DNA of 30,000 nt from Aphelidium insulamus (Eukaryota > Aphelidiomycota > Aphelidea > Aphelidiaceae): contig JAZDSV010000006.1 in the NCBI GenBank assembly GCA_036784855.1, positions 1 to 30,000 of the forward strand. Direction: 5' to 3'. Of this stretch, positions 1 through 10,610 are shown piece by piece. The first letter of the stretch is position 1, and every line of letters starts with the position of its first letter. The position numbers and the translations under genes were made by a program. The notes under the pieces are model-generated. The model ran no database searches. It was not told the origin of the DNA and saw only the letters and a list, made by a program, of their open reading frames with translations.

Positions 1-800
1 ATTAAGTGGACTTAGGCGGCACACAAACACACCGTAATAGACATTTATTCTGTATTATCACTCCCTTACCGCTGTGCTCGCGCGCCGGCGTACGCTCTCG
101 TGCCGTGTGCTGCGTGTGAAATGAAGGATAAGCAGAATAGGTGGCCCAATACCTGTCTGCAGGTTATTCCAGCCTCCTTTCGGCGCTTCTGATTGCGGGC
201 ACGTCTTACTCTGCTTCTCCCGCGGCAGAGAGGAGGCGTGCCTGGCAGGCTTTCTGCCCCACACGGTGGCCGATTGCTGGTGGGTGCTGGGTATCTGTCG
301 CCTTTGTTCCACGTGCTGACGTGCTGCTGCCACTCGTGGGCTGGTTACTGAGCGTCAAACACTTCCTGCACCAGTGCAATCGCCTTGTCATGCATGGCAT
401 CATAGACCAATGCATGCTCTGCCATCACCCTTGGCGGCCTCAAAGTAAAGAAGCCATCGACTGCATGTGATCATGTCTCTGCTGCCAACTTTCTCACCTT
501 TGTAGGTCAGTTGTTGTGGTGGCAGTGCCTTCTTTACCTTTAAACCAGTGGGTTGTTGTGAGTGGTGGCCGCCTTATGGACACGTCTTGCTGGCAGCACA
601 TCTTATCATTCTGATACCAGCGAAATGCTCAATATCACTGGGTTTTCTTCTCGATATCGGCTGGAGGCCAGCAGCGTAATGCCGCTGACCAGATAACCAC
701 AAATCCGGTATCGCCAGCACGCCAGGCTCTTGCATCATTCATCACCTTCTTTCGCGCGACCAGCAGTTTAGCTCGCGACGATGACCGTGGTGCTGTTCTC
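1..800. other. Gene-poor stretch, probable transposon flank
   Basis: I see no supportable gene here. Short open frames occur on both strands, but none has a recognisable motif or splice structure. On the minus strand the stretch follows directly on the C-terminal end of the decayed MULE transposase, so it may be the distal part of that element. I found no terminal inverted repeat that would mark its edge. Confidence 0.4.
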
Positions 801-2200
801 GTCAGTAATAAATGAACTTCTTCTCTTACCTCACCACTGGACGTTGCTTCATTGCCGCAGTTATCAAGTCATTCCAGGCGCGGGTCGCCAGCGGTAGCCA
901 GGTCTGTCGGCACCTTGCCAGCACATCCAGCTTCCTCTGTGCAGCGCCGACCAGATTGAACCAACTTCGCTCTTTGTGCCTGGGCGATGTGTCGATATGT
1001 AGATGGAATTTTGCTGACACTATGTCACTTCACCTGTCGCCAGCGTCGCATTTCACTTCTGAAAGAACGCACAAGTGTTGGTGGGTAGCCACCATGCGGC
1101 ACTTTGGCGGGCATTGAAACGACTCAGCGTGATTTGTAGCAATTGTTCCACCAGTGACGTTAACGCGCCGGAGGAATAACGCCGCATTTACGCAACAGCG
1201 GGTCGCAGAAATGATGATGGCAATCTGAGGTGCATCTCACGTTCACGCCGCGCGGGTACTGGAACCGTTAATCACCACGACTCAGACAGCTGCTCTGCGG
1301 TGTCATATTGAGTTCCAGTGGCAGCAAAGTGGTGATAGCGATCTCAAACGGCGCGGAATGCATATCTCGTGGCTTATCGGTTACCATACGCTGTCGCCAT
1401 CGACTTCAGTCTGTCTACCAGTCGGCTTCTCATAGCGAATGTTCTTCAGCAAATGCCACAGGCACAACAAATGGTTGTGGTTTCTGAGGCAATGCCGAGC
1501 GCAGCAGCACTTTGCGAGTCGCCTCAGCTTCATCAGTAAACAATGTTTGAGGCCAGTGACCACATCGCCACGAAACTTCTGCGAAACACCCAGCTAAACG
1601 TGTCTGCAGACTCGTAACCGTGATCAATGCTGCCCCAAAAACGCGGACACGTCATCACGGTCGAATCCTGTCGACACGGCCAGTTTGGTGCGGTGGCGAT
1701 TTGTGTTGAATGTGACATCAATATCACCGCTGTCGCCATGTCTTCCGGTGCTAGTTCAGCAATGTCGTGCACAATCCGGCAATGGCAGAAGTTGATTGTG
1801 TCCAGTTCAACTCAAATGCAAACTCAGAGTCCGCTCCGACTGTTGTGATGCGGCTCTTTAGGCTGGTTGATCAGCTGCGAAGCTGTCCATTTTCACGTTT
1901 CAACTTGATCAACAATGCCTTGAATAGTACGCCAGTTCAAGTCTTGTCTGCATCTGGATACTTTGCCTGCAAGCCGTGACTAATCTCCAATGCCGAGTCA
2001 TTGAATTTTTGCCATCTGTTCGATTTCCTGCCGGAGCTGTTCCGGAACGTAGTGACAGCGTGAGTCGGCCTGTTCCACCACAGGGTGGATGGTTGTGCAG
2101 TGGTGCGGCGATGGAAGTGAACGATATACGTTCTGTTCCTTTCGTAAGCATGAAATGCATGCACCTGCAGCCGCTGGAGCATATCATCAGCGTTTGAACT
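800..2200 (-). pseudogene. Decayed MULE-type (Mutator-like) transposase
   Basis: Minus-strand sequence shows a MULE transposase core scattered over several frames. In order are IDHGYESADTFSWVF (about 1628-1580), FTDEAEATRKVLLRSALPQ (about 1540-1485) and HLLCLWHLLKNI (about 1475-1440). These match the family core, with the second catalytic Asp in TDE and a C/H-rich CLWH motif after it. Upstream, about 2190-1870, are remains of the N-terminal DNA-binding part, broken by a stop near 1926. Downstream, about 1090-826, is further transposase-like sequence. Adjacent motifs lie in different frames and no splice sites explain the switches, so this is a dead copy rather than a gene. The family call rests on the core motifs; the outer limits are uncertain. 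Confidence 0.68.
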
Positions 2201-2615
2201 GGAATAATGACGTTGCGGCGAAAACGTATCGACTTGCTTGTCTTCTTATTACGTGTTCCAGTTACAGAGTAGCGGTGTTTGAGGCAGTATGCACGCAGGT
2301 AGGGTGTGCTATCCTGTAATCCATCTTGGAAATGCCGGGACTTGTAGAGGACTAGCCATGTCTGTGGCCGCCAATTTATTCGTGAGCTGTGCGTGTTAAG
2401 ACAAGTAGAGACAATGGGATACGTGACATACCTGCCTTGAACGCGTTGTTGTCAGTGATTTGGTCCAATTCTGGGAAGCATGACTCGTTGTCGGAACTGG
2501 ACCCCCGGGGGGCTGTGATTGTAATTCCCTTCCCGCACTAATAGATATCCTCTAGATCTATCGGGCATAAATACGGCGCGTTGCGGGCGGTTAAATATTC
2601 AACACTTGCCTCGCC
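2200..2615. other. Intergenic between transposon remnant and secreted-protein gene
   Basis: No coding sequence is supportable. The proximal 60 bases hold the likely promoter of the next gene. The rest has no repeat or motif I can name. Confidence 0.5.
2566..2573 (+). promoter_or_regulatory. Possible TATA-like element
   Basis: CATAAATA lies about 45 bases upstream of the ATG at 2616. It is the only AT-rich hexamer of this kind in a GC-richer stretch. The assignment rests on position and composition only. Confidence 0.35.
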
Positions 2616-3612
2616 ATGCAGTACTGTTTACGCGTTACAGCCGTCAGTGCGCTGCTTGTTGCCGCATTCTGTCGTGCCGATACTTGTGTTCCTGATGCTA
2701 GTGGTGCCTGTGTTGCGCCGCCTGTCAATGCCGCCGGTACTGTCGACAATGCTGCACAATCGGACGTGGCAGTCGCTCCTGCTGCTGTCGTGCCGGCAGC
2801 TCCCACAGCCCCAGTAGTCCCTCCACAAGTTCCGCAGGTTCCACCTGTCGCACCAGTAGTCCCAGTTGCGCCAGTCGTTCCTCCACAAGTTCCTCCATTA
2901 CCACCTGTCGTTCCCCCAGTAGTTCCTCCGGCTCCAGTTGCGCCGGTAGTCTCCACAAGTACCTCCAGTGCCGCCTGTCGCTCCAGTAGTCCCGCCGGCC
3001 CCAGTGGCAGCTGTCCCACCAAAAGTTGCAGCTCCTGTGACTCCGACTGCCGTGGCAGCACCATCTGCCCTCCAAACAGCCGTCCCATCCAAAACGCCCG
3101 CTACCGCCACACCAACCTATCAAAGTTCCGCCTGGATCGGCCAAACACCCGAATCCGGCAAGGGTGCCACTGTTACGTACACGTGCACCGCGCCGGCATA
3201 TGTCACGCAGATTCGTGCAATCGCGTGGAAAGATGAACATTTGGTGGCATTGGGAGTGCTGTGCTCGGACTCGGACGAGTACACGCACTGGGGCTTTAGT
3301 TCGGGCAACGCGTCCGACACAACCGGTGCACAGGACGTTCCGGCTCAGTTTCCACTCGGCGACTTTAAGGAGACGCCGCTGCCCAGCAACCTCAAGACCG
3401 GGGTCAGCGGCGTGACAGCGATTAGCGGCAGTGGTCGCGTACTGGCTATTGAGTATCCCGATGAGGCCGGCAAGATGACACAGTCGGCGGGCAACACGAA
3501 AGGTGAAAGCATTGGCGCTGTGTCGCCTCCAGCTCGCTTGTACGGCTTCCAATGCTACATTCCCGATTTGAAGAAGCAGGAATTGACCGGCCTGCTCCTG
3601 CAGTACCTGTAA
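2616..3612 (+). CDS. Secreted proline/valine-rich repeat protein with a C-terminal globular domain, frame broken once
   Basis: The ATG at 2616 opens a clear signal peptide (hydrophobic VSALLVAAF core, likely cut near residue 22). A long low-complexity region of PxVPP/PVAPVV-type repeats follows, then a globular domain of about 165 residues from about 3117 to the stop at 3610-3612. That domain has three Cys and many Gly/Thr, and alternating beta-like segments. The pattern faintly recalls beta-prism (jacalin-like) lectins, but I see no diagnostic motif and make no functional claim. The first frame runs well to about 2951; the domain frame is open from about 2953. Comparing repeat units suggests two bases are missing at about 2951. 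The protein is probably exported to the wall or extracellular space. The gene may be a recent pseudogene, or the break may be a sequencing error in the repeat. Confidence 0.65.
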
Positions 3613-3741
3613 ATTCACTCGGTGTCCAGCTGCAGCCCTCTGTATGAAGTAGGAATTAATAAGTTTAACTTATACAACTGTATATATATACTTCAATTGT
3701 ATTGTTGAAAGAGACAGAACACTCACAAAATATTTTCCATC

Positions 3742-4287
3742 ATGGCCACGCTGACGATACGGCTAATACGCTCATTCCCGTACCGCACATTCAAGAATGT
3801 CGTTCTGCATGATGTGCAGCTCGGTTCTACCACCGTGGCCCAGTTGATGAGCCTTGTGCGGCAGAGTATGTATGCCCCCCCCCCGCATATGCCACTCGGC
3901 TAATCCTGGCAGAGATCGCGGAGACGGCCGCGCTGGCCCCGTTCGCCAAACTGAACCTGGACACGTTCAAGATATTCATGTTGCCTCACGGTGCCAAGGT
4001 ATAGTATGGTTGGTCGTTGCATCTCTGCTGCTGCTGCTAACTGTCCATCGACCAAGACTTCCAACTTGATTATCAACTTGGACCGGCCAGAGTGGGTGCT
4101 GACGGACCACACGCGTACCCTGGACTCTTATGGCATTGGTAAATAGCGTTCATATATTGCCTGTATATACTACATGTAGATGGTACAAATTCACATATTA
4201 TTCGCAGTCGATCAGTGTGAAGTGAGCTGCTACAACCAGCAGGCGTTTGCAGACTTTGCCGCTCACCCCGAAGTTGTTAAATGGTAG
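3742..4287 (+). CDS. UPF0538 family protein (C2orf76 homologue)
   Basis: Four exons: 3742-3865, 3913-3998, 4057-4138 and 4208-4287, giving 123 residues, close to the usual family length. The N-terminus (TIRLIRSFPYRTFKNVVLH) carries the family signature of a beta strand followed by RSF.RTFK. The centre has LDTFKIF and LIINLD, and the protein ends in a terminal Trp, as the human homologue does. The predicted fold is small and ubiquitin-like; molecular function is unknown for the family. Introns are 47, 58 and 69 nt. The first and second have CTAAT and CTAAC branch sites, and the first also holds a run of about ten C. The stop lies only 73 bases from the stop of the convergent sorting nexin gene. 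Confidence 0.85.
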
Positions 4288-4360
4288 ACCGGTCTACCGT
4301 GCACAGAGTAGAGTGATATTTTTTGTTAAATATGTATATATATTTTTGTTTATATTTAAT

Positions 4361-7300
4361 CTATGTGACCCACGTGTTGGCCTCATCGGCCCACCTGTAT
4401 AGCGCCTCGAAAATCATCATCTGGTTGCTAGAGGCGCTCTGCAGCGAGTTCAACAGCTTATTCATACCCCCAACCGCCCGCTCCTTGCCCAAAATATTGA
4501 CAAGCGACGCTAAGATAATCGTCAATGAGACAGTTCGGTGACCATGATGTAAAATGTTACCTGGAACCAGTTGTGTCAATAGGCGAGAAGCCAACTGCTT
4601 CAAGTCCGCCAGCTGTTCTGCCGTGGGCGCTTGTTGCCTAGAATCATTTCTACTCCGCGTAAAATCTGCCAGGTCAATAAGCCTCGCCAGTTGGACTGCC
4701 CATTCTCCCTGCGAAAAGCGCTCATCAAATGCAGACTCTACCCGACTGCACCGGTACGTGTCAGCCGTTAATGTAATCATGGCGAATGATCCACGTACCG
4801 TTGTATCATCGAGGCAGATGCGTCGGGAAAAAGCAAGTTCTTGAGTATTATAAACGAAGTGCTCTCCTTGACCAAGCCATTTTCCTTCAAATCAAACAGT
4901 GTCGCCAGAGCGCCATACACTGCTGACAGTATGGACGCAGAACTATCAGCGCCGATTTGGAACATGGATAGCGGCATTTCCGGCAATGATAACTGTCCTG
5001 GGACATGCTCGCGTCTGTATGCTGTGCTTGGCGCCAAGAGTGATGATGATGCTGCCATGGATGAGGCGAGTCCTAGATCACTCAACCCCAGCGACGAAGC
5101 AGTCGGCGAGGTTGGCGTGTCCGTATCGGCAGTCAGATCCCCCAGTAGTTCAGAGAGCTTTTGTCGCTTCGGTGTGAGCGTGGTCTCGCTGGTTGTCTTG
5201 AGCGCGAAGCGTGAGTGGAAAAAGAGAAACTCGCGCAGGTGGCTGTTCTTCCGGATTGACCCGTTGTTGACGAGCCGCTGCAGGTACAGCAGCAACTTCA
5301 TATCCTTTTCAGCGAGAGGCAGTGCCTTTTCTTTCCACGCTGGCCTCGATACAAACAAGTCAAAAGATAGCCTGTCGAGCTCTGGCCACACTCTGGACAG
5401 TGTTATCTAGTTAATAACTAATCGTTTATATACTTACAGTTTCAAGTTTTGATGAAGTTTGGCAAATTCGTGGAATTGCCGCGGCACAATCCAACTGTTG
5501 GTCAGGCCGTCCACATCGGTGATCACAGTCACGGTGATGAAGTAGACTGAATCTTTTGCCTTGGAGCCCGACCTCGTCAATAGGATTTTCCATTTGCCCT
5601 GAACATTAAATAAATACGTGTGAATGTGGTGTCCAGTATTGTTACCTCAGGAACCAACGATGATAAAGACGGATGACTGTTGGTAACGCTGCTGGTTCGA
5701 CTTTCAGCCAGGTGTCGCATCTCTTCTTGCACATTTCTCTTGCATATCTCAATTACAGAGCGCAGCCGCTCTTCAGCAATTTTCGACACTTCCTTTCGGC
5801 GCCTGCGCGAGTCGCCCGTCATGGACAGCACCAGACTGGCAAACGTGCGCTGATCTGACAAGGCCTCCAGGATCTCCAACTGGATTCCGAGGGAATTCAT
5901 CTTATCCGACATTGTGGAGTCGAGATCGGCTCGCCGGCGCCGCTCGTCACGTGCCGATGCGAGTGCAGAAAAGTTTGCAAGCAGCCCATCCACTATGGCA
6001 CAGCCGCAGTCTGGATGATCTAATAGTACACGACGAACGCCAGCCGCGATTGATGTTGTGCATAGGGAGCCGCCAGGTTGAGCAGCAGCGCGCAAAAACT
6101 CGGGGGCAATATTATCAGTCAGTATCGAGCGCAGTCCACGGCGTAAATCAGCGAACGTGTCTGATTTGTGGCAATCCAGAAGCGAGCCAGGATCATGGAC
6201 AGCATCTCCAAATGCACCAGATGATAGAGCCGAGAAGGAGGGCGGCAACGACACTGACGCTGCCGACAAACTGAACAGCGATCTGCTCATGGTTGCAGCA
6301 TCATCCACTGTGGAGTCCATGGGCTTTCCCGCGGCTTTGCACAGCTGGTAGTAGAGAGGGCTGAGTAGAAAGGCCGGCATTTCAAATGTCTCCAAATTTC
6401 GCAGTATTTCAGTCTGCGCCGTGAACATGCAAGCTGAATCAGCCTCATTCCGGTCCTTCACAATTGATAATCTGTGGTGACGAATATAAGCATGCACGCA
6501 CCTGCAGATACCGTTTGATTGAAAGAAGCGTTGTTGGATGCAGGGGCTCAATGATGGCGGATTTGGATGCCAAAAACTGTTCATTTATGTGGCAGAGCTG
6601 CTCGTAGAAGGCGTCATCAGTGAGACAATTTTTGGTGGTGGTATTATTGTTATCAGCAGCAAATTGGTCCCGCAGCTTTTCAACCTCTAACCAGAATTGC
6701 ACTTTGCTCTCGGCTTTGCGGGACTCCAGAAAACGTAGAAAATAGAAAATAGCATCAGAATTCGCGACTTGCCGGTAATAGTCTTGGAGCATTCCGGCAG
6801 CAGACAGAGTCTCGCGCACGGCAGGAGGCGATATAGCGGTGTAATTGTTGCTACTCTGATTACTACTGGCGCCAGACGAAACATTGATGGCCGCGCCGCT
6901 GTTCTCACAAGCAGCAGCATAGCTAGCCTATTGCCGAGTTAGAGGAAATAACATGAACTTCCATACGAGACGTACATAGACGTCCGACAGCGAATCGATC
7001 CGGCGATCATACTTTTGCCGGGCGAGCAGAAGCTGCTCCAAATACTTTTCCAACGCCTCGTGCATATTGGGGTTAGCGCTCATGCTGTGCCGGACCCGGG
7101 TGATCTCCACTAGGATGGAGTGGCGCACGCAGCGGGCATCCAGTATGGTGCGACAGCGCTTAAAGTGTTTCAACAGCGATTCGGTATACTTTATACGCTC
7201 ATGAAGGTTCGGCACACGCTGCGTCATCCACATGGCAGCATTAGAGTATTCTCCCGGCGGGTAGTCAACCAGATGCGACTCGATGAGGGCGAGGAATGTG

Positions 7301-8118
7301 GTGGCCAGCGCACGGATAACCATTCGCTCGGCACACTCGGCCACCAAAATGCAGTTAAGCCATTGCGGCTGCGATATGCACCCAACTAGCGGGGCCATGA
7401 TGTGGTTGCAGGTGTACTCGCGCAGCAGAATGTCCGTGAGTGAGAGCTGGGCCAGCGATGCGTGCACCACCCGCATCCAGACGGCGCGCGAACGGTCCAC
7501 CAAGTCTATGGCATCCGATGACTCCTCGCCGCCATCATTCTGCGCGGTATTCTGCCGCCGTGTATTCCATGCAGCCAGTAGGCGGTGGGGTGGGCGGCCG
7601 GGTGAGGCATTGCCCAGTCCGAGCAAGAGCGTTTGCAGCGCGCACTGGGCCAGCCTACGTGCAGCACCACCATCCATTACCCGGCCCATGTCCAGCGAAA
7701 TGTCATTCAGACGGCTGCGCACCAGTGGCTGAAATCTGTGCGGCACCAGTTCAAAGAGCGGCCGGTGCAGGCGGTGCAATACGGAGCGTACTCGCGCCGA
7801 CCCGCCATCACCCTCGACAGTTGAGCCGTCGACCAGCGCAGAAGAAGCGTCATCAGATGCCAGGGAAGCTGAATGCGACGCCAGCGAGTCTGCCGAGCGA
7901 GACTTCGGCACCGTGGCCAGACCCTCGCCACCATTAAGACCACGCGCGGCATAGGAGCCAGGACCCGGGTGACCGACGCATGGCTGGAAGCGAGCATAGC
8001 GCCGGTACATCAGATACACGATCAGCGGTCCCAGCAGTGCGGGGTGCAGGAGCCCCAGTGAGGAGGCGACATACACGGCGCCAAAAGCGAGCAGCGGCGA
8101 CAGCAGTGTCCAGTACAT
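4361..8118 (-). CDS. Membrane-anchored PXA-RGS-PX-nexinC sorting nexin (SNX13/SNX14/SNX25, yeast Mdm1 family)
   Basis: Six exons on the minus strand: 8118-6976, 6927-6512, 6471-5646, 5598-5438, 5392-4799 and 4745-4361, giving 1,174 residues (yeast Mdm1 has about 1,130). Residues 5-42 form two adjacent hydrophobic helices, the family's ER anchor. A PXA domain follows, ending in the typical LLREYTCNHIMAPLVGCIS. The RGS domain is at about 440-570 (FYFLRFLES, VQFWLEVEKLR). The PX domain starts near 790, with RQFHEF (835-840) and LREFLFF. The last about 160 residues match the nexin C-terminal region. Known members tether the ER to lipid droplets or lysosome/vacuole and bind lipids through PXA and PX; an ER contact-site role here is inferred. 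A Ser/Ala-rich stretch between anchor and PXA is not conserved in the family. ATG 8118 was chosen because it directly precedes the anchor. Confidence 0.88.
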
Positions 8119-9127
8119 GTGGGAGGACTTTTTCAAGCTTTATGGACAAGCGACAGCCCGCCGCCTCTTACTATCCTGTCTCCCTGTCTCTTTCTATCCC
8201 TGCTTGACTTTCCTACCTTATTCAATTACTGGTCTTCAACACGGCTTTCTACCTCTCTTACCATTCACAGAAAGAAAATTCACCGCAAATCGAAACTGCG
8301 TTTACACCCTTTGGCCGTTAGCATTTGCGTGCAGTAATCCAGATGTGTCTGTTGAGAACAATGATTCGATTTTGTTTCGACAACAGCTCAAGGTTCAGTA
8401 GTGGGGCCATGGAGCACCAAGAGTACCAATTCCGCGTTTATAACCCCTTTTGTGGATCGCGTTCTCAATATGTGCTCCTCTTACTCGTTCCTTAGTAGTC
8501 TTTCGTCGTCAAAATATATTAGAAAAAACAATGTTAGCCAAAAAAAAACGCCAACTTATTAGCTATTTACATAAGCGGCATTCTACATTGCAGACACAAA
8601 AGAAAAATTCATATCTACTGCCGCCCAACCAACGCCTCGTATACCCAATGTTTACCATATACGCAAATGCACAACTTTATGGCTGTATACTATGCAGCTA
8701 ATCCACCTACCTGCTCCAACTTTTACAGATTGTGCGAACTATTGCTGTGGGGATTGCACAGCGCTATGGCATGAAGGAATGTCTCGCTCTACACCGGCAC
8801 ATCAGAGGCTGCAATTCATCACAATGCAGCAAATCGGCCAGGCCATTGTTGATTGAACTCGCCAGATGGGACGTTCTGGGCTGCCATCAATTTAAATGTA
8901 AATAAACTACGTTGTAAATAAATTACCTTGCTTTTTTACAAACAAGGTAGTAATGTGCCCGGTGTATAGCGAGACATTCCTTCATGCCGTAGCGCCGTGC
9001 AATCCCCACAGCAATAGTTCGCACAATCTGTAGAGCCCTGGTTTTTAAAAAAAGAGACATTGTTTAAAAAAAAATATCAGCTACTATCGGCATACATACA
9101 AATTTGGGTAACCTGCTCTCGGAAAAC
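8119..9127. other. Intergenic region with an inverted repeat
   Basis: This is a kilobase without an intact gene between the divergent sorting nexin and HNH-protein genes. It presumably holds both promoters. 8150-8700 is AT-rich with A-runs (around 8537 and 8600) and no recognisable motif. 8724-9032 is the inverted repeat described separately. Confidence 0.6.
8724..9032. repeat. Inverted repeat, two 79-80 nt arms, 150 nt loop
   Basis: Bases 8724-8802 and the reverse complement of 8953-9032 align end to end with three substitutions and one single-base indel. Each arm reads inward as the same peptide, beginning LQIVRTIAVGIA and continuing through RYGMKECLA. The left arm stays open on the plus strand from about 8701 to a stop near 8903 (about 67 codons, Cys-rich tail, no ATG). 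The right arm stays open on the minus strand for a shorter distance. It looks like a duplicated exon fragment in head-to-head arrangement, or the ends of a small foldback element. I do not recognise the peptide. The right arm ends about 95 bases before the next gene. Confidence 0.75.
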
Positions 9128-10610
9128 ATGAATCGCCGCGCGCACGTGCTGTATTTCGCCGACCCCAAGGACATAGCCGTCGCAAAAGATGATTACGTTA
9201 CGCTGCTCCCCGGAGACAAGCTACCAGAGTCTTATTTCCAGAAAGTCTTTGGCCTGGAGGTTGTGAGAGTAATTATCGACCAGCGCGGCACAACCGATAC
9301 GGTCCTATTTGACAATGAAAGCACATCGGTGCAGCTTTACCCTGTTGTGGTGGAAGGCGAGGAGCTGCCTGTCATCAAAGTCACGGGAGAGAAGAGAGGT
9401 ACTGGCCAAATGTTTAGACTCGATCTCGTATCACTCTATAGTTGGGACAAATCCCTACGAACGAAGCGTACGTGTGCTCTATTTCGCGAAACCCAAGGAC
9501 AGCGCAGCCACAAAAAGCGAAATTGTCACGCTGCTTGCCGGTGACAAACTACCTGAGTCGTTTTTCCAGAAGGTCTTCGGCGTGGAAGTTGTTAGAGAAC
9601 TTGTCGACGGCTGCTCCACGGCGTGCATGGTACTATTTGACCATAACGGCATTTCGTCTCCGCTTCATCCGATGGCAGCAGAAGACGGACAATTGCCTGT
9701 TGTTAGGATCACGGACGAGAGCAGCTTCAATATTCCATCTGCAACGTTGTCACATTTGTGGCTTGTTGCCGGTTGCGTTAAGAATGCACTTTTGCAAATT
9801 GGGATTCGCAGCAAAATGTATGCTCTCGCTGACGATGAGACGGGGTTTTATCTGCCTGGTGAAAAAAACTCTATATCGCACCAGGGCCCCGATGTGAACT
9901 TTGCCGTGCTGTTCAAGTGCGAACAAAATGCTTAGAACTTTCAGAGCCATGTGCTACGCGAGGTCACTGATATTAGTTCTTCTTTGTATTGCGCGGAGGT
10001 GGACGCTGAGATTGAGCCATACCATTTGACGGATTCGTCCGTTCCGCTGGTTCGGATTTTGCGGCGAGATTACAAGGCCGCGGATTCCAAGTCTCCCAGT
10101 CGAACCTTGACCGACACAAGTGCGTCTGTTGCTGACGTATTAAGTGATTTGTTTCGACATCAGCGCATTGAAAGCGAAAATATGCTCCAGTCTGGTCTAA
10201 AGGCGCAAAGCTGCCATCTGATCTATAGGGCACAATGCTTGCAAAACAAAAAATTTGCGCGATTCGATAATGACGAGAATAATCGTTTGGCACTCGGCAA
10301 CGATTTCCACAATTTCATTGATGCGCTGAACGCTGAGCGACCAATAGTTCGTCTCGATCCAGGACCCGTTGAAGAATTCCCTGGAGCTGATGGTAGATAC
10401 AAGGTCGATATATATGTGCGAGCATTCGATGCAGGGGCCGCACTCTGCATCTTTTTCAGATTGAAAGAAGGGTCGCAGAAAATTGACGATCTCACGTTTA
10501 AGACGTTTGTCCGTGTGAAGGATCCGAAAACATTCGTCAGGTGTCTGCAGTGGAAAGCCGAGGAAACGAAGAAGCTATGGGAAAATAACATGGCACCAGC
10601 TGTAGACTAA
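9128..10610 (+). CDS. HNH-nuclease-like protein with triplicated N-terminal module
   Basis: Exon 1 is 9128-9398 and exon 2 starts at 9442. A second intron, 9894-9944 or 9906-9944, is needed to remove an in-frame TAG at 9933-9935. With the 51-nt version the protein has 462 residues. Residues about 6-85 and 100-180 are two copies of one module (LYFA.PKD, GDKLPESYFQKVFG, LPV[IV][KR][IV]T). A weaker third copy spans about 205-290, ending VPLVRILRRD. The C-terminal domain shows an HNH pattern: His332 in CHLIYRAQ, Asn353/354 in ENNRLAL and His363 in DFHNFIDAL. HNH folds cut nucleic acid with one metal; this is the likely activity, though His332 is preceded by Cys rather than the more usual Asp/Ala. 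The repeat-module plus nuclease layout resembles fast-evolving effector or conflict proteins of zoosporic fungi, which is inference. No signal peptide is seen. ATG 9128 is the first Met in frame. Confidence 0.62.

Noticed and set aside
2725-3618. 297-codon minus-strand open frame
   Set aside because: It is the complement of the proline-rich repeat and the C-terminal domain of the plus-strand gene. It has no start context and no family motif.
4841-5410. Plus-strand open frame opposite the sorting nexin
   Set aside because: The minus strand carries the PX and nexin C-terminal motifs with proper splice sites; the plus frame is Ser-rich antisense.
8400-8700. Possible small gene in the AT-rich stretch after the sorting nexin
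   Set aside because: The only open frame is lysine- and A-run-driven with no motif, no splice signals and no codon pattern like its neighbours.
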